Assembly: GCF_004366035.1 (NCBI RefSeq)
Contig: NZ_SOEE01000002.1
Location: forward strand, 620,001 to 684,000
Source: Cytobacillus oceanisediminis
GTDB lineage: Bacteria; Bacillota; Bacilli; Bacillales; Cytobacillaceae
Length of the DNA: 64,000 nucleotides
Direction: 5' to 3'
Part shown: piece after piece, positions 33,571 through 42,190 of the stretch
Position numbering within the stretch: position 1 is the stretch's first letter
Layout: each line of letters begins with the position of its first letter
Translations under genes and position numbers: made by a program
Notes under the pieces: generated by a model
What the model saw: the letters and a program-made list of their open reading frames with translations, nothing else
Database searches by the model: none
Told to the model about the DNA's origin: nothing

Positions 33571-35034
33571 TTACAAAAAGCCGATCCAATTCCACCATGT
33601 TACTGCCGTTAATATTGTAACGGCCATCATAATAATAGTCATATATATTCCCGGTATAAGAAACTCTTTTTGCTGGATTTGCCCAGTGCTATGGACAATA
33701 ATATTTGGAGTGGCTTCAACTACAAGAATATACCCATGCAGACATGCAAGTGAAGCTGTTAGACATATTAATACCGGATCGGCACCTGCCTTGCTAGACA
33801 GCCCGATAAAGATAGGAATTAGAGTCACCACTGCTGTTGATACATTGGCAACAGCCAAATGCAGAATTTGCGTAATAAATAATATAGAAGCAACAGCAAT
33901 AATTGGGGTTCGAAGCTGATCGATGATCCAGCCTGTACTTAATGCAGCCCCTACGAGTTCAGCTGCTCCCGAATGATTAAATGCATAGCCAAGCGATAAT
34001 GTTACACCCATTATGAGAATAGTATCAAAATTGATTTTCACCATGTTAGCCCATTTTGAACAGCCCACACCTGGAAATGCCATTAATATAACACCTATCA
34101 GGGTAGGTATGCTTGGATGGAGTCCATGCAGCGGTTCGGTGAACCATAAACCTACAATCAGAATTAAAATTCCGATGCATTTTTTCTCATCTATATTGAT
34201 AGTTCCTAACTCTTTCAGCTTCTTGTCCATTTCCTCTTTCAAATGATGAAATTCTTCATTTTCTTTTGGCAAGGGAAAGGACTTGATTAATACCAGCCAG
34301 GATAATGGAATTAAAAGCAGCCATATTGGTACCGTGTACATAAACCATTGTAAATAACTTATTTGAATCCCTAAAATCTGCTTTAATAATTCTACTGTCA
34401 AAATATTCCCGATTGCTGCCGTCATGACAATCGTTCCGCTTATTGTTCCGCCAAATGCAACACCAAGCAGTATCATTTTCCTTAGATTTCCATTTTCCTT
34501 AACACCTATATGATCGAGCGCCATTAAGGCAACAGGCAGTATTAGGGTAGCTCTTACAGCTACTGCAGGGATAAAAAAAGCCTGCACCTGAGGGATGAGC
34601 AAAATGCTCGCCAATAAACCTTTAGCTGTGCCGGCCCATCTTGCCAAAATCAAATATGCCAGCCTTTTCGCAAGAGGAGTATCATTAACTCCTCTTGCCA
34701 GCATCATTCCACCTATGATCAAAAAAATGGCTGGAGAAGAAAAACCACTGAAAATAACGTCCATTGTAACAATTTTAAATAACAGCATTAATACAAGCAG
34801 AAGCACAGCAGTCACGCCAAGCGGTAAAGGCTCAAATGTCCAGTAAAAAACACTTAACACTAAAAGAGCAAGCATCATTTTGGCAGATTCACTGCTTCCG
34901 GGCAGAAGGGTATAGATGGAAGCAGATAGAGCAGCACCGAGCAACAGGGTAAATGCTTTATATGAACCAATGGACAATGCTCTGGAGGACTTTGGCATTA
35001 AATTCACTTTAGCCTTAGTATTCGGAGAACCCAA
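33571..35034 (-). CDS. DASS/SLC13-family anion permease
   Basis: A 487-aa membrane protein with about 12 helices. The paired re-entrant motifs typical of the divalent anion/Na+ symporter family are visible as FGGTISGTIVMTAAIGNIL and FITQILHLAVANVSTAVVTLIPI, with SPAIFLIIGGMMLARGV near the first half. Characterised relatives import succinate, malate, fumarate, citrate or sulfate. In this operon (CitE-like lyase, MmgE/PrpD, permease) a di- or tricarboxylate is likely. The coding sequence contains a perfect 11-bp inverted repeat at 34670-34698. No terminator separates it from the GntR promoter just downstream. Confidence 0.9.
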   Translation of the reverse strand: MGSPNTKAKVNLMPKSSRALSIGSYKAFTLLLGAALSASIYTLLPGSSESAKMMLALLVLSVFYWTFEPLPLGVTAVLLLVLMLLFKIVTMDVIFSGFSSPAIFLIIGGMMLARGVNDTPLAKRLAYLILARWAGTAKGLLASILLIPQVQAFFIPAVAVRATLILPVALMALDHIGVKENGNLRKMILLGVAFGGTISGTIVMTAAIGNILTVELLKQILGIQISYLQWFMYTVPIWLLLIPLSWLVLIKSFPLPKENEEFHHLKEEMDKKLKELGTINIDEKKCIGILILIVGLWFTEPLHGLHPSIPTLIGVILMAFPGVGCSKWANMVKINFDTILIMGVTLSLGYAFNHSGAAELVGAALSTGWIIDQLRTPIIAVASILFITQILHLAVANVSTAVVTLIPIFIGLSSKAGADPVLICLTASLACLHGYILVVEATPNIIVHSTGQIQQKEFLIPGIYMTIIMMAVTILTAVTWWNWIGFL

Positions 35035-35057
35035 ATTACTCTCCTTCTTTCTTTAGC

Positions 35058-36410
35058 CTAAATATGGCTGGCTGATTCTACCGGTGTACACAGCTGAAAA
35101 AACCTTTCCAAATCCTCTATTTCTTCTAGACGGTATACCTGGTCAATAAGTAATTCTTTGGCTTCTTCACTAATGATACTTCCCGTTACATCCTTGAACT
35201 TTTCAATCAATTGCTGATCAGTCATCGGCATATCCATACTGCCAATAGCATGTTCAACAAAGTGGCTGAGTTCTCTGCCATCTTTCAATTTTACTGTTAA
35301 TCTCACCTGGTCTTCTTTAATATTCTCATCTATTGTCAGCTGTATTTTTGTCCTTAAAGCCTTTACTTCCGGTTTATTAACGAAATCGTCTGTAAACTCA
35401 TTCACGCCTGCTTTTAAATGAAGGAACCCTGCCGCAACGCAATGGAAAACACTAAATTTCCCTTCAAGTCCTGTGTTAAAATCAATTTTACCGGTCAGTT
35501 CTTTAACTAGAGGATGTCCTGTAATATAAATTTCTTCTACTTCTTCTGCTTTTAAGTTATGTGCTCTCTGAATGGCAATAATTCCATCAATGGCTGGATG
35601 GGTGACAATGCCGCTGGCAAATGGCTTATAGCTGTTTTTCTCAATCTCCCATTTATCTCCCCAGTTATCTGTCAGCAGTTCCATTTTAGCTTCTTCTGAT
35701 AAAACATTGATAAATCCGCGCTCTGCTTCCAAAGCTTGTTTAGAACTTGTAAACCCTTCACCTGCAATGAATGCAGCAAGCATCCCATTCATCGATGCTT
35801 TTCCCGGATGATAGGGCTTTGTCATGGTTCCAAACATTTCCCTTAACCCGGTAGGATCAGTTGCGGCTATCCCAATAGCAAAGGAAGTTTTCTCCTCGTC
35901 AAGCCCTAAGAGCTTGCTCATTGCTGCAGCAGCTCCAATTCCCCCAACACTTCCAGTTATATGCCAGCCCCGCCAGTAGTGGGAAGGGTATACAGCCAGG
36001 GCAAGTCTAGCCTGAACCTCACAGCCTATAATAAAAGCCTCTAAAACCTCTTTCCCGGTTTTTTTCTTATACTCGCTGTATGATAAAACAGCGGGGAAAA
36101 CAGGTGAAGATGGGTGAAGAACGGTTTCAAGCAGCGTGTCATCAAAGTCATAAATATGGGAAGACATGCCGTTTAGCAAAGCTGCGAAAAGCATATCTGC
36201 CTTTTCATTTCTTCCAAGAATAGAGGCCTGCGGGGTGCTCTCCATCAATTTTGAAACATTTAATACTTTGTCCATTGATTCATGATTGGCGGCTCCGATG
36301 GCTACACCTAACCAGTTTAAAAGACTTCTCTTTGCTTCATATACAGCATTTCCGCTGATTTGACCGAAATTTGTATTGTTGATTTTTCTTGCAATTTGGG
36401 TGGTGACCAT
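35058..36410 (-). CDS. MmgE/PrpD family protein, second paralogue
   Basis: A 450-aa member with SLLNWLGVAIGAANHESMDKV, NGMSSHIYDFDDTLLETVLHPSSPVFPAVLS and SYKPFASGIVTHPAIDGIIA. The Asp-Asp and His in the second segment match active-site residues of the family. It is clearly divergent from the copy at 29296, so the two probably act on different acids. Possible reactions are dehydration/hydration, decarboxylation or epimerisation of a polycarboxylate. It lies 14 bases after the CitE-like lyase and before the DASS permease, so transport, MmgE/PrpD reaction and C-C cleavage would be coexpressed. Confidence 0.9.
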   Translation of the reverse strand: MVTTQIARKINNTNFGQISGNAVYEAKRSLLNWLGVAIGAANHESMDKVLNVSKLMESTPQASILGRNEKADMLFAALLNGMSSHIYDFDDTLLETVLHPSSPVFPAVLSYSEYKKKTGKEVLEAFIIGCEVQARLALAVYPSHYWRGWHITGSVGGIGAAAAMSKLLGLDEEKTSFAIGIAATDPTGLREMFGTMTKPYHPGKASMNGMLAAFIAGEGFTSSKQALEAERGFINVLSEEAKMELLTDNWGDKWEIEKNSYKPFASGIVTHPAIDGIIAIQRAHNLKAEEVEEIYITGHPLVKELTGKIDFNTGLEGKFSVFHCVAAGFLHLKAGVNEFTDDFVNKPEVKALRTKIQLTIDENIKEDQVRLTVKLKDGRELSHFVEHAIGSMDMPMTDQQLIEKFKDVTGSIISEEAKELLIDQVYRLEEIEDLERFFQLCTPVESASHI

Positions 36411-36424
36411 TTTTATCTCTCCTC

Positions 36425-37285
36425 TTATAAAGCTGAAAAGTGTAAAAGCCCTTTCGCCTTTTTATATACAGGATAATCCACTAATTTATTTCTAACCGTA
36501 ATGGACGCACTCCCCTTTAATTCAGCCGCTTCAAACGCTTCTACTATTTCTCTGGCTTCTTCCAAAACTTTTTCGTCCGGAGTAAAGACATTATGGATTA
36601 CATTTAGCTGCTTTGGATGGATGGCCAGCTTGGATTTAAATCCGGAAACTCTTGCTCTTAAAGCCTCTCTGCTTAACCCTTCCTCATTAGAAAGGTCAGG
36701 ATAAACTGCATCTACTGGACTGCCAATTCCAGCTGCTCTCGATGCATTGACAATTTGGGATCTGACATAATAAAGTTCTTCTCCGCCATCGGTCAATTCA
36801 CAATCTATATCCAGGGAATAGTCAATAGAACCAAACACCAGCCTAGGAACCAGAGAATGAGAATTTGCAATTTCATAGGCAAAGTGAACGCCCGAAGCTG
36901 TTTCAATAAGGGGCAGCACTTCAAAACGATCCCCTTTTCTGCCCGCTCTTTCAAGGAGCTCAAGCACTGTTTGGCAGATAACTTTCATATTGGTGCCGCT
37001 TTCGGCCTTAGGGACGATGATCCCCTTGGCACCTGATTCCACGGCACACTCGATGTCACTTCTCCAATACACTGTAGTAAAGTCATTGATTCTAACATAT
37101 ACATCTTTTTCGGCAGGATGATTTAATAAGTAATTTTTTGCTCTTTCCCTTGCAATCTCTTTTTCATTTATGGCAACTGCATCTTCAAGATCAAAAATGA
37201 CGCTGTCTGCTTCACTGGATAATGCTTTACCCATTATTTTTTCGGAAATAGCCGGTACAAATAAATAGGAACGCTTTGGTGACAT
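36425..37285 (-). CDS. CitE-like HpcH/HpaI-family acyl-CoA lyase
   Basis: A 286-aa TIM-barrel protein. KRSYLFVPAISEKIMGKAL, SVIFDLEDAV and VLPLIETASGVHFAYEIA (Glu is a Mg2+ ligand) and LVFGSIDYSLDID (Asp second ligand) identify the CitE/malyl-CoA/citramalyl-CoA lyase group, and FKSKLAIHPKQLNVI is conserved. Stand-alone CitE homologues cleave malyl-CoA, citramalyl-CoA or beta-methylmalyl-CoA to acetyl- or propionyl-CoA and a 2-oxo acid. Together with the SucCD-like ligase this is a plausible ligase/lyase pair. AGGAGGAG precedes the ATG, and an operator lies 17 bases upstream. Confidence 0.9.
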   Translation of the reverse strand: MSPKRSYLFVPAISEKIMGKALSSEADSVIFDLEDAVAINEKEIARERAKNYLLNHPAEKDVYVRINDFTTVYWRSDIECAVESGAKGIIVPKAESGTNMKVICQTVLELLERAGRKGDRFEVLPLIETASGVHFAYEIANSHSLVPRLVFGSIDYSLDIDCELTDGGEELYYVRSQIVNASRAAGIGSPVDAVYPDLSNEEGLSREALRARVSGFKSKLAIHPKQLNVIHNVFTPDEKVLEEAREIVEAFEAAELKGSASITVRNKLVDYPVYKKAKGLLHFSAL

Positions 37286-37302
37286 TGCAACTCCTCCTAA
37301 AT

Positions 37303-37315
37303 GGATATTGGATCC
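37303..37315. promoter_or_regulatory. GGATAT-N-GGATCC operator before the CitE-like gene
   Basis: GGATATTGGATCC is identical to the site at 32787. On the minus strand a TTCAGA-N17-TATCCA arrangement can be drawn with the operator over the -10, weaker than the two clear promoters of this type; a TATAAT also lies nearby. Confidence 0.65.
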
Positions 37316-37335
37316 TATTATAATTCTGAAACAGC

Positions 37336-37980
37336 TTACTCAATTACTTGAGTAAGCGCATTCCCCGCTCTCATAATGTGATTTTCAACGAGCTGTCTTA
37401 GCATAATAGGATCCCTTAATTCTAGTGCTCTTAACATCTGTTTATGCTCGTCATTTGAAACGAACATCGTCTTTGGAATTAGGCTTGGAACATGAGCCGG
37501 ATAACCTTCAATAAATTCCTTTGTCAGCAATTTTATTTTTTTCCAATTGCACCCCTTTTGCAGCAGTAAGTGAAATTGGTGATTATGGCTGATAAAGGAA
37601 TCCATATCATGGTTTTCAATATCCTGATCCATTTTTTCAACCAATAAGTGCAACTCTGCCGTATCCTCATTAGTAAGAAAATTCATTGATTTTTGAACAG
37701 TGATGCCCTCCAGTAGTGCTCTCAGATAATATAATTCTTCTATATCTTCCCTTCTAAAACCAATTACCTGGGCTCCTTTATGAGGAAGAAAGGCTACTAG
37801 TCCTTCCCTCTCGAGACAGCGGAGAGCCTCTCTTACAGGCATCCTGCTCACGCCAAATCTTGAAGCTAGTTCATCTTGAATCAATCTTTCCCCCGGTTTA
37901 TAAATCTGGTTAAAAATAGATTCTCTAATCATATCTGTAACTTTTTCCTGTAATGTATGAAATTCTTTGATCTGGTTCAT
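37336..37980 (-). CDS. GntR-family (FCD) transcriptional regulator, second copy
   Basis: A 214-aa paralogue of the regulator at 32819. The winged helix contains LIQDELASRFGVSRMPVREALRCLEREGLV, nearly the same recognition-helix sequence (VSRMPVREA), so both may bind the same 13-bp palindrome. The FCD domain follows, with ISHNHQFHLLLQKGCNWKKIK mirroring the first regulator. The gene is between the TRAP transporter and the CitE-like gene, on the same strand. Two close regulators with shared operators could respond to two different ligands. The ATG is preceded by AAGGAG on the minus strand. Confidence 0.93.
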   Translation of the reverse strand: MNQIKEFHTLQEKVTDMIRESIFNQIYKPGERLIQDELASRFGVSRMPVREALRCLEREGLVAFLPHKGAQVIGFRREDIEELYYLRALLEGITVQKSMNFLTNEDTAELHLLVEKMDQDIENHDMDSFISHNHQFHLLLQKGCNWKKIKLLTKEFIEGYPAHVPSLIPKTMFVSNDEHKQMLRALELRDPIMLRQLVENHIMRAGNALTQVIE

Positions 37981-38017
37981 TTAAAAACTCCTTAGACATT
38001 ATATAAACTGCCAAGAA

Positions 38018-39286
38018 TTATTTTGCTAAAAACAGTGAAATTTGCGGGAATATAACAATTAATATAAGGGCCACAACCATAAGGGCGAAGAAAGGCAGAA
38101 CTCCCCTTACTACTTCCCCTACTTTTTCCCTTGTGATTCCGCTTACAACAAAAAGGTTTAATCCAACTGGAGGGGTAATCATTGCCAATTCCATATTAAT
38201 CGTCATGATGATCGCAAAGTGAATAATATTAATATCAAACATCACTAGAACCGGCAGCAATATTGGCAAGGTGATTAAAATAATCGCCACAGCTTCCAGG
38301 AACATTCCCAGCACGAAGAACATTAGGTTAACACCAATCATAAAGATCCATTTGTTCGTGGTGCTTTCTTCAATCCATGCCGCAAAACTTTGTGGTACTT
38401 GCTCTGTTGTTAAGAACATTCCGAAGATCATGGCTGAAGCAATAACCAGGAATATCATTGAAGTAATATTGATGGATTCCTTAAGTACTTCCCTGAATTT
38501 AGGGAATGACATTTCTTTATAGATAAAAACTGAAACAATGATTCCATAGAAACATGAAACAAATGCTGCTTCAGTTGGGGTTACAATCCCAGAGTAAATT
38601 CCTCCAAGGATAATAACAGGAAGAAGAAAGCCCCAAATGGCCTTATAGGTTTTTTTCCAGCGAACATTCATTGGTTCCTTCGGCAATTTACCATAGTTAT
38701 TCATCCTTGCGTTAACAATTGCTGAAACAAGTAAAATACCGCCCAGCAATAAACCTGGGAAAATTCCTGCAGCAAATAGTTTACCTACAGATTCCTCTGC
38801 AACTGACGCGTAGATGATTAATGGAATGGATGGTGGAATCAGGATCCCAAGCGTTCCTGCTGCTGCTACCAATCCCATAGCATAACGTTTGCTATAGCCT
38901 GCTTTAACCATGCCTGGAATCATAATGCTTCCGATAGCTGCTGCTGTAGCGGGGCTGGAACCAGAGATTGCAGCAAAAATCATGCATGCAAGGATTGTAA
39001 CTACCGCAAGTCCCCCGCGAATATGACCCACCCATGATTTAAGAGCTTCAATCAAATGATATGATATGCCGCCCTTGGACATAATAATTCCTGCAAAAAC
39101 AAATCCTGGAATTGCCATAAGTGTAGCAGAGTTTAAGGAGTTAAACATTTTTTGGATGACTGTATAAAGGGTAAAGTCAATCATTGAAAGAGCCACTATA
39201 CTGGAAAGTCCCAAGCTGACCGCAATTGGCACTCTGATAAGGCATAGAATCGCAAAAACCAAAAACAATACTAAAACCGGGCTCAT
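38018..39286 (-). CDS. dctM: TRAP transporter large membrane subunit (DctM)
   Basis: A 422-aa protein with about 12 helices, the ion-coupled transport subunit of a tripartite ATP-independent periplasmic-type carrier. FVFAGIIMSKGGISYHLIEAL, ISGSSPATAAAIGSIMIPGM, LIPPSIPLIIYASVAEESVG and the closing ITPPVGLNLFVVSGIT are DctM signatures. It overlaps dctQ by 4 bases. The matching binding protein DctP is encoded divergently at 41091. TRAP systems import C4-dicarboxylates, sialate, 2-oxo acids and related organic acids; the local genes favour a C4-C5 dicarboxylate or tartrate. Confidence 0.93.
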   Translation of the reverse strand: MSPVLVLFLVFAILCLIRVPIAVSLGLSSIVALSMIDFTLYTVIQKMFNSLNSATLMAIPGFVFAGIIMSKGGISYHLIEALKSWVGHIRGGLAVVTILACMIFAAISGSSPATAAAIGSIMIPGMVKAGYSKRYAMGLVAAAGTLGILIPPSIPLIIYASVAEESVGKLFAAGIFPGLLLGGILLVSAIVNARMNNYGKLPKEPMNVRWKKTYKAIWGFLLPVIILGGIYSGIVTPTEAAFVSCFYGIIVSVFIYKEMSFPKFREVLKESINITSMIFLVIASAMIFGMFLTTEQVPQSFAAWIEESTTNKWIFMIGVNLMFFVLGMFLEAVAIILITLPILLPVLVMFDINIIHFAIIMTINMELAMITPPVGLNLFVVSGITREKVGEVVRGVLPFFALMVVALILIVIFPQISLFLAK

Positions 39287-39837
39287 GCTCCTACTCCCTT
39301 CTGATCTGATTCTTTATTTAGCTCCTGCATCTCTTCATATAGATGTTCAAGTTCTCCAGTAATTTCACGTTTATCACCTGTAAATGCCCGATAAGTCTTC
39401 ACAATAAAGTAGAGCCCCAGCAAGCTCATACCCACCGGAAGAACCAGATACGTGATCCAGATTGGAATACCAACATCGATGGTCGTAATCCCCTGTTCTT
39501 TTGAAAGCGTTATCAATTCTAAGGATGAAAAAGCTAGATAAAAGGAGAAGCTGGCCCCTATAATGTTACTGATACCTGCAACGATCCTTTTTAATCCATT
39601 CGGCAGCAAATCAAACAATAACTCTACCTGAATATGACGATTGTCCTTTAAAGCCATTCCAAACCCGATAAAAATGGACCAAACGAGCAGAAATTCAAAA
39701 ATTTCAGTGACCCATGCCTGTGGTGCATTTAACACATATCTGGTAAAAACACCATATAAACTGACAATTACCCCTCCAATAAATAGCAATCCAGCTGCGC
39801 CTTCTTCGAAGTGATCAAGCCATTTAAAGAGCTTCAT
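39283..39837 (-). CDS. dctQ: TRAP transporter small membrane subunit (DctQ)
   Basis: A 184-aa four-helix protein with the DctQ pattern: FTRYVLNAPQAWVTEIFEFLLVWSIFIGFG near the N-terminus and LVLPVGMSLLGLYFIV near the C-terminus, then a charged tail. I start it at ATG 39837 behind AAAAGGAG, which gives the usual length; the open frame runs 54 bases further. It stabilises DctM and overlaps it by four bases. It is transcribed from the divergent region shared with the dehydrogenase/DctP operon, which contains a likely GntR operator. Confidence 0.9.
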   Translation of the reverse strand: MKLFKWLDHFEEGAAGLLFIGGVIVSLYGVFTRYVLNAPQAWVTEIFEFLLVWSIFIGFGMALKDNRHIQVELLFDLLPNGLKRIVAGISNIIGASFSFYLAFSSLELITLSKEQGITTIDVGIPIWITYLVLPVGMSLLGLYFIVKTYRAFTGDKREITGELEHLYEEMQELNKESDQKGVGA

Positions 39838-39988
39838 ACAATCAACTCCTTTTTCAGATTGTATCCAATCCTTGCTAGGTTTCTTTTTCAATATACAAGA
39901 AATAAAAATAAAAATAAACAGAAAATTTTATTTTTTTATTATTTTTTGTGTATTCACAATATTCTAGTGATTTGTTATACTATTTTTA

Positions 39989-40001
39989 TCATCCTGTATC
40001 A
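39989..40001. promoter_or_regulatory. Operator-like site in the divergent TRAP promoter region
   Basis: The core ATCCTGTATC matches ten of thirteen positions of the site at 33518 read on the other strand. Half-sites GTATCC also occur at 39861 and 40023. The position between dctQM and the small ORF/dehydrogenase/dctP operon suits shared control. Confidence 0.5.
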
Positions 40002-40052
40002 GCACCTCGTAATATTTGTTTTGTATCCAAAATCCAAAAAGGAGGTCGAAAA

Positions 40053-40193
40053 GTGGTATTAAAAGAAAGTATTTTGGCACAAAAGAAAAAATCCTCTTTA
40101 GTCAATGAGAATCTAAATAATGATGATCTTGACCAAAGAAGAAAAAAGGTTCCTTCTTTACATAAGGGGCTTAAAGGAGATGTCCTTTTATGA
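40053..40193 (+). CDS. 46-aa basic protein, coupled to the dehydrogenase gene
   Basis: GTG 40053 follows AAAGGAGGTCGAAAA, a near-perfect ribosome site. The 46-residue product opens MVLKESILAQKKKSSLVNEN and is hydrophilic and Lys-rich, with no Cys or membrane helix. It overlaps the following dehydrogenase start by four bases (ATGA), so translation is coupled. I do not recognise a family. It may be a leader whose translation opens the next gene, or a small functional protein. The upstream in-frame ATG at 39948 has no ribosome site. Confidence 0.6.
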   Translation: MVLKESILAQKKKSSLVNENLNNDDLDQRRKKVPSLHKGLKGDVLL

Positions 40194-41170
40194 AAGAAAA
40201 TATTGGCTTTGTTGGACTAGGGAAAATGGGTCTGCCAATGGCTATGAATCTCCTTAAGAACGGTTACCATGTTTTTGGGTCAGATGTGAATGAAAACGCA
40301 TTAATCGAACTACAGGCATTGGGCGGAAATACCGGCAGTATGAAAGATTGGATTCATAAAGTACAGTATGTTGTGTTAATGCTCCCTTCCTCTGTCATCG
40401 TTAACAAGGTAGTGGAAGAAATCATTGATTCAAGATCTTCGGTTTCGCTTCAAGATCAGAATTCTCTCATTATAGTTGATATGAGCAGTTCTTATCCTGC
40501 GGATACAAAAGAAAATAGCAGAAAACTGGAACCCTATAATATAAGCTTTGTGGATGCTCCAGTAAGCGGCGGAGTAAAAAAAGCAGTTGATGGGACATTG
40601 ACGATTATGGCTGGCGGATCTGCAGAGCAATTCGAAAAATGTAAGCGTTTGCTCCATGCCGTGGGCAGCAATATTTCTTTAGTTGGGCCATCAGGAAGCG
40701 GCCATTTAATAAAAGCAATTAATAATTACCTATCAGCCACCCATCTTTTAGCATCCTGTGAGGCTGTGCAATTGCTGGAGAACTTTGGTGTACAGCCTGA
40801 TAAGGCAATTGATGTGATTAATCAAAGTACCGGCAGGAGCGGTTCTACAGAATATAAATTCCCAAGTTTCATTTTGACAGAAGCTTACAATTCGGGATTT
40901 TCGCTTGAATTGATCAAAAAAGACATTGGCATGGCAAGTCAGCTTTTTAAAGATGCTGGTGCTGCTACTTCACTGCCAGAGATCGTATATCAAAAATTTA
41001 GCGAAGCAAGCAATGCCTTAGACAAAGAAGCTGACCATACAGAGATAAATAAATTTGTTTCAAATTATTTATTAAAAAGGGGGATTATAAATGAAGATAA
41101 TGAAGAAGTTGTTTCTGGCGGCTCTGGCACTGGTAATAATGTTCGCCCTGGCGGCGTGCGGCAATTCTGA
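40190..41170 (+). CDS. 3-hydroxyisobutyrate dehydrogenase family oxidoreductase
   Basis: A 326-aa beta-hydroxyacid dehydrogenase. The N-terminal IGFVGLGKMGLPMAMNLLKNG binds NAD(P); FVDAPVSGGVKKAVDGTLTIM is the substrate-binding signature; GSGHLIKAINNYLSATHLLA holds the catalytic Lys (GxxxKxxxN). Family members act on 3-hydroxyisobutyrate, tartronate semialdehyde or 2-(hydroxymethyl)glutarate. Next to TRAP and tartrate-type enzymes, a tartronate-semialdehyde reductase role is possible. The C-terminal ~27 residues are read out of frame through the start and signal peptide region of dctP (80-base overlap) and do not look like family sequence, so the stop seems displaced. Confidence 0.88.
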   Translation: MKENIGFVGLGKMGLPMAMNLLKNGYHVFGSDVNENALIELQALGGNTGSMKDWIHKVQYVVLMLPSSVIVNKVVEEIIDSRSSVSLQDQNSLIIVDMSSSYPADTKENSRKLEPYNISFVDAPVSGGVKKAVDGTLTIMAGGSAEQFEKCKRLLHAVGSNISLVGPSGSGHLIKAINNYLSATHLLASCEAVQLLENFGVQPDKAIDVINQSTGRSGSTEYKFPSFILTEAYNSGFSLELIKKDIGMASQLFKDAGAATSLPEIVYQKFSEASNALDKEADHTEINKFVSNYLLKRGIINEDNEEVVSGGSGTGNNVRPGGVRQF

Positions 41171-42128
41171 GAAAACTGAAGGTTCAGGCGGCGGTGCTAA
41201 AAGCGACGGAGTACAAGAACTAACAATTAAAATTGCTCACGTTGTAGCTGAAAATACTCCAAAACATCAAGGTGCTCTCAAATTGAAAGAGGTCATTGAA
41301 AAAGAGTCAGACGGCAAGATTAAAGTACAAGTATACCCCAACAGCTCTTTATTTGGAGATAAGGATGAATATCAAAACCTTGTTGCAAATAATGTTCAAT
41401 TCATTTTGCCTGATATGTCTAAGCTTGTAGGGAACGACCCTGGCTTCAATATTCCTGCAATGCCTTTCCTTTTTGAAAGCGATGAAGCTGCTAATGCATT
41501 CTGGGATGGTGAAAAAGGGCAGGAAATCTTTACACGCCTTGAAAAAGATGGAGTACTCGGGATGGCTATGTGGCCAAATGGCGCAAAGCACATGACTAAT
41601 GATAAAAAGGCAATCAAAAAGCCGGAGGATTTAGATGGGATGAAAATCCGGACACAAGGCGGACAATTGCTTGAAGCAATCTATGCTGAATTAGGAGCTG
41701 GGTCTGCTTCTATTCCTTTTGGTGAATTATATACTGCCCTTCAGCAGGGAACTGTTGATGGACAGGAAAACACTTTCAGCAACATTGAATCCAAGAAATT
41801 TGATGAAGTGCAAAAGTATATGACCATTATGGGGCATACCCGTGTTGACTATGCTTTGCTGACTAATACAAAATTCTGGGAAGGCTTAAATGATGAAACA
41901 AAAGCTATTGTACAAAAAGGCGTTGACGAAGGAACAAAGCTGGCAAGAGAGTCTGCTAAAAAGCTTAATGACGATGCATTGGCAAAATTAAAAGAAAATG
42001 GGCAAGTTGAAATCAATGAGCTTTCTGATGCTGAAATCGAAGAATTCAAGAAGACTCTTGAACCAATTTACATTGAGTGGGCTGAGAAAATCGGCAAAGA
42101 TATCATTGAGGACGCTGAAAGCAAATAA
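41091..42128 (+). CDS. dctP: TRAP transporter solute-binding protein (DctP), lipoprotein
   Basis: A 345-aa extracytoplasmic receptor. The signal peptide MKIMKKLFLAALALVIMFAL ends in lipobox LAAC, so it is membrane-tethered. IKIAHVVAENTPKHQGALKL, KVQVYPNSSLFGD and MKIRTQGGQLLEAIYAELGA are DctP hallmarks; the Arg in KIRTQGG usually clamps the ligand carboxylate, which implies an organic acid. GELYTALQQGTVDGQENTFSNI is also conserved. The ATG follows AAAGGGGGATTATAA, inside the end of the preceding dehydrogenase frame. It works with DctQM encoded divergently. Confidence 0.93.
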   Translation: MKIMKKLFLAALALVIMFALAACGNSEKTEGSGGGAKSDGVQELTIKIAHVVAENTPKHQGALKLKEVIEKESDGKIKVQVYPNSSLFGDKDEYQNLVANNVQFILPDMSKLVGNDPGFNIPAMPFLFESDEAANAFWDGEKGQEIFTRLEKDGVLGMAMWPNGAKHMTNDKKAIKKPEDLDGMKIRTQGGQLLEAIYAELGAGSASIPFGELYTALQQGTVDGQENTFSNIESKKFDEVQKYMTIMGHTRVDYALLTNTKFWEGLNDETKAIVQKGVDEGTKLARESAKKLNDDALAKLKENGQVEINELSDAEIEEFKKTLEPIYIEWAEKIGKDIIEDAESK

Positions 42129-42157
42129 AACTGCTTTTTAATGTAAAATTCAAAGAG

Positions 42158-42190
42158 CAACCGCACTAATTAAGGAGCGGTTGTTTTTTA
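42158..42190 (+). terminator. Terminator after dctP
   Basis: CAACCGC and GCGGTTG pair with a 12-base loop, followed by TTTTTTA. It lies 30 bases after the dctP stop. Confidence 0.85.
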
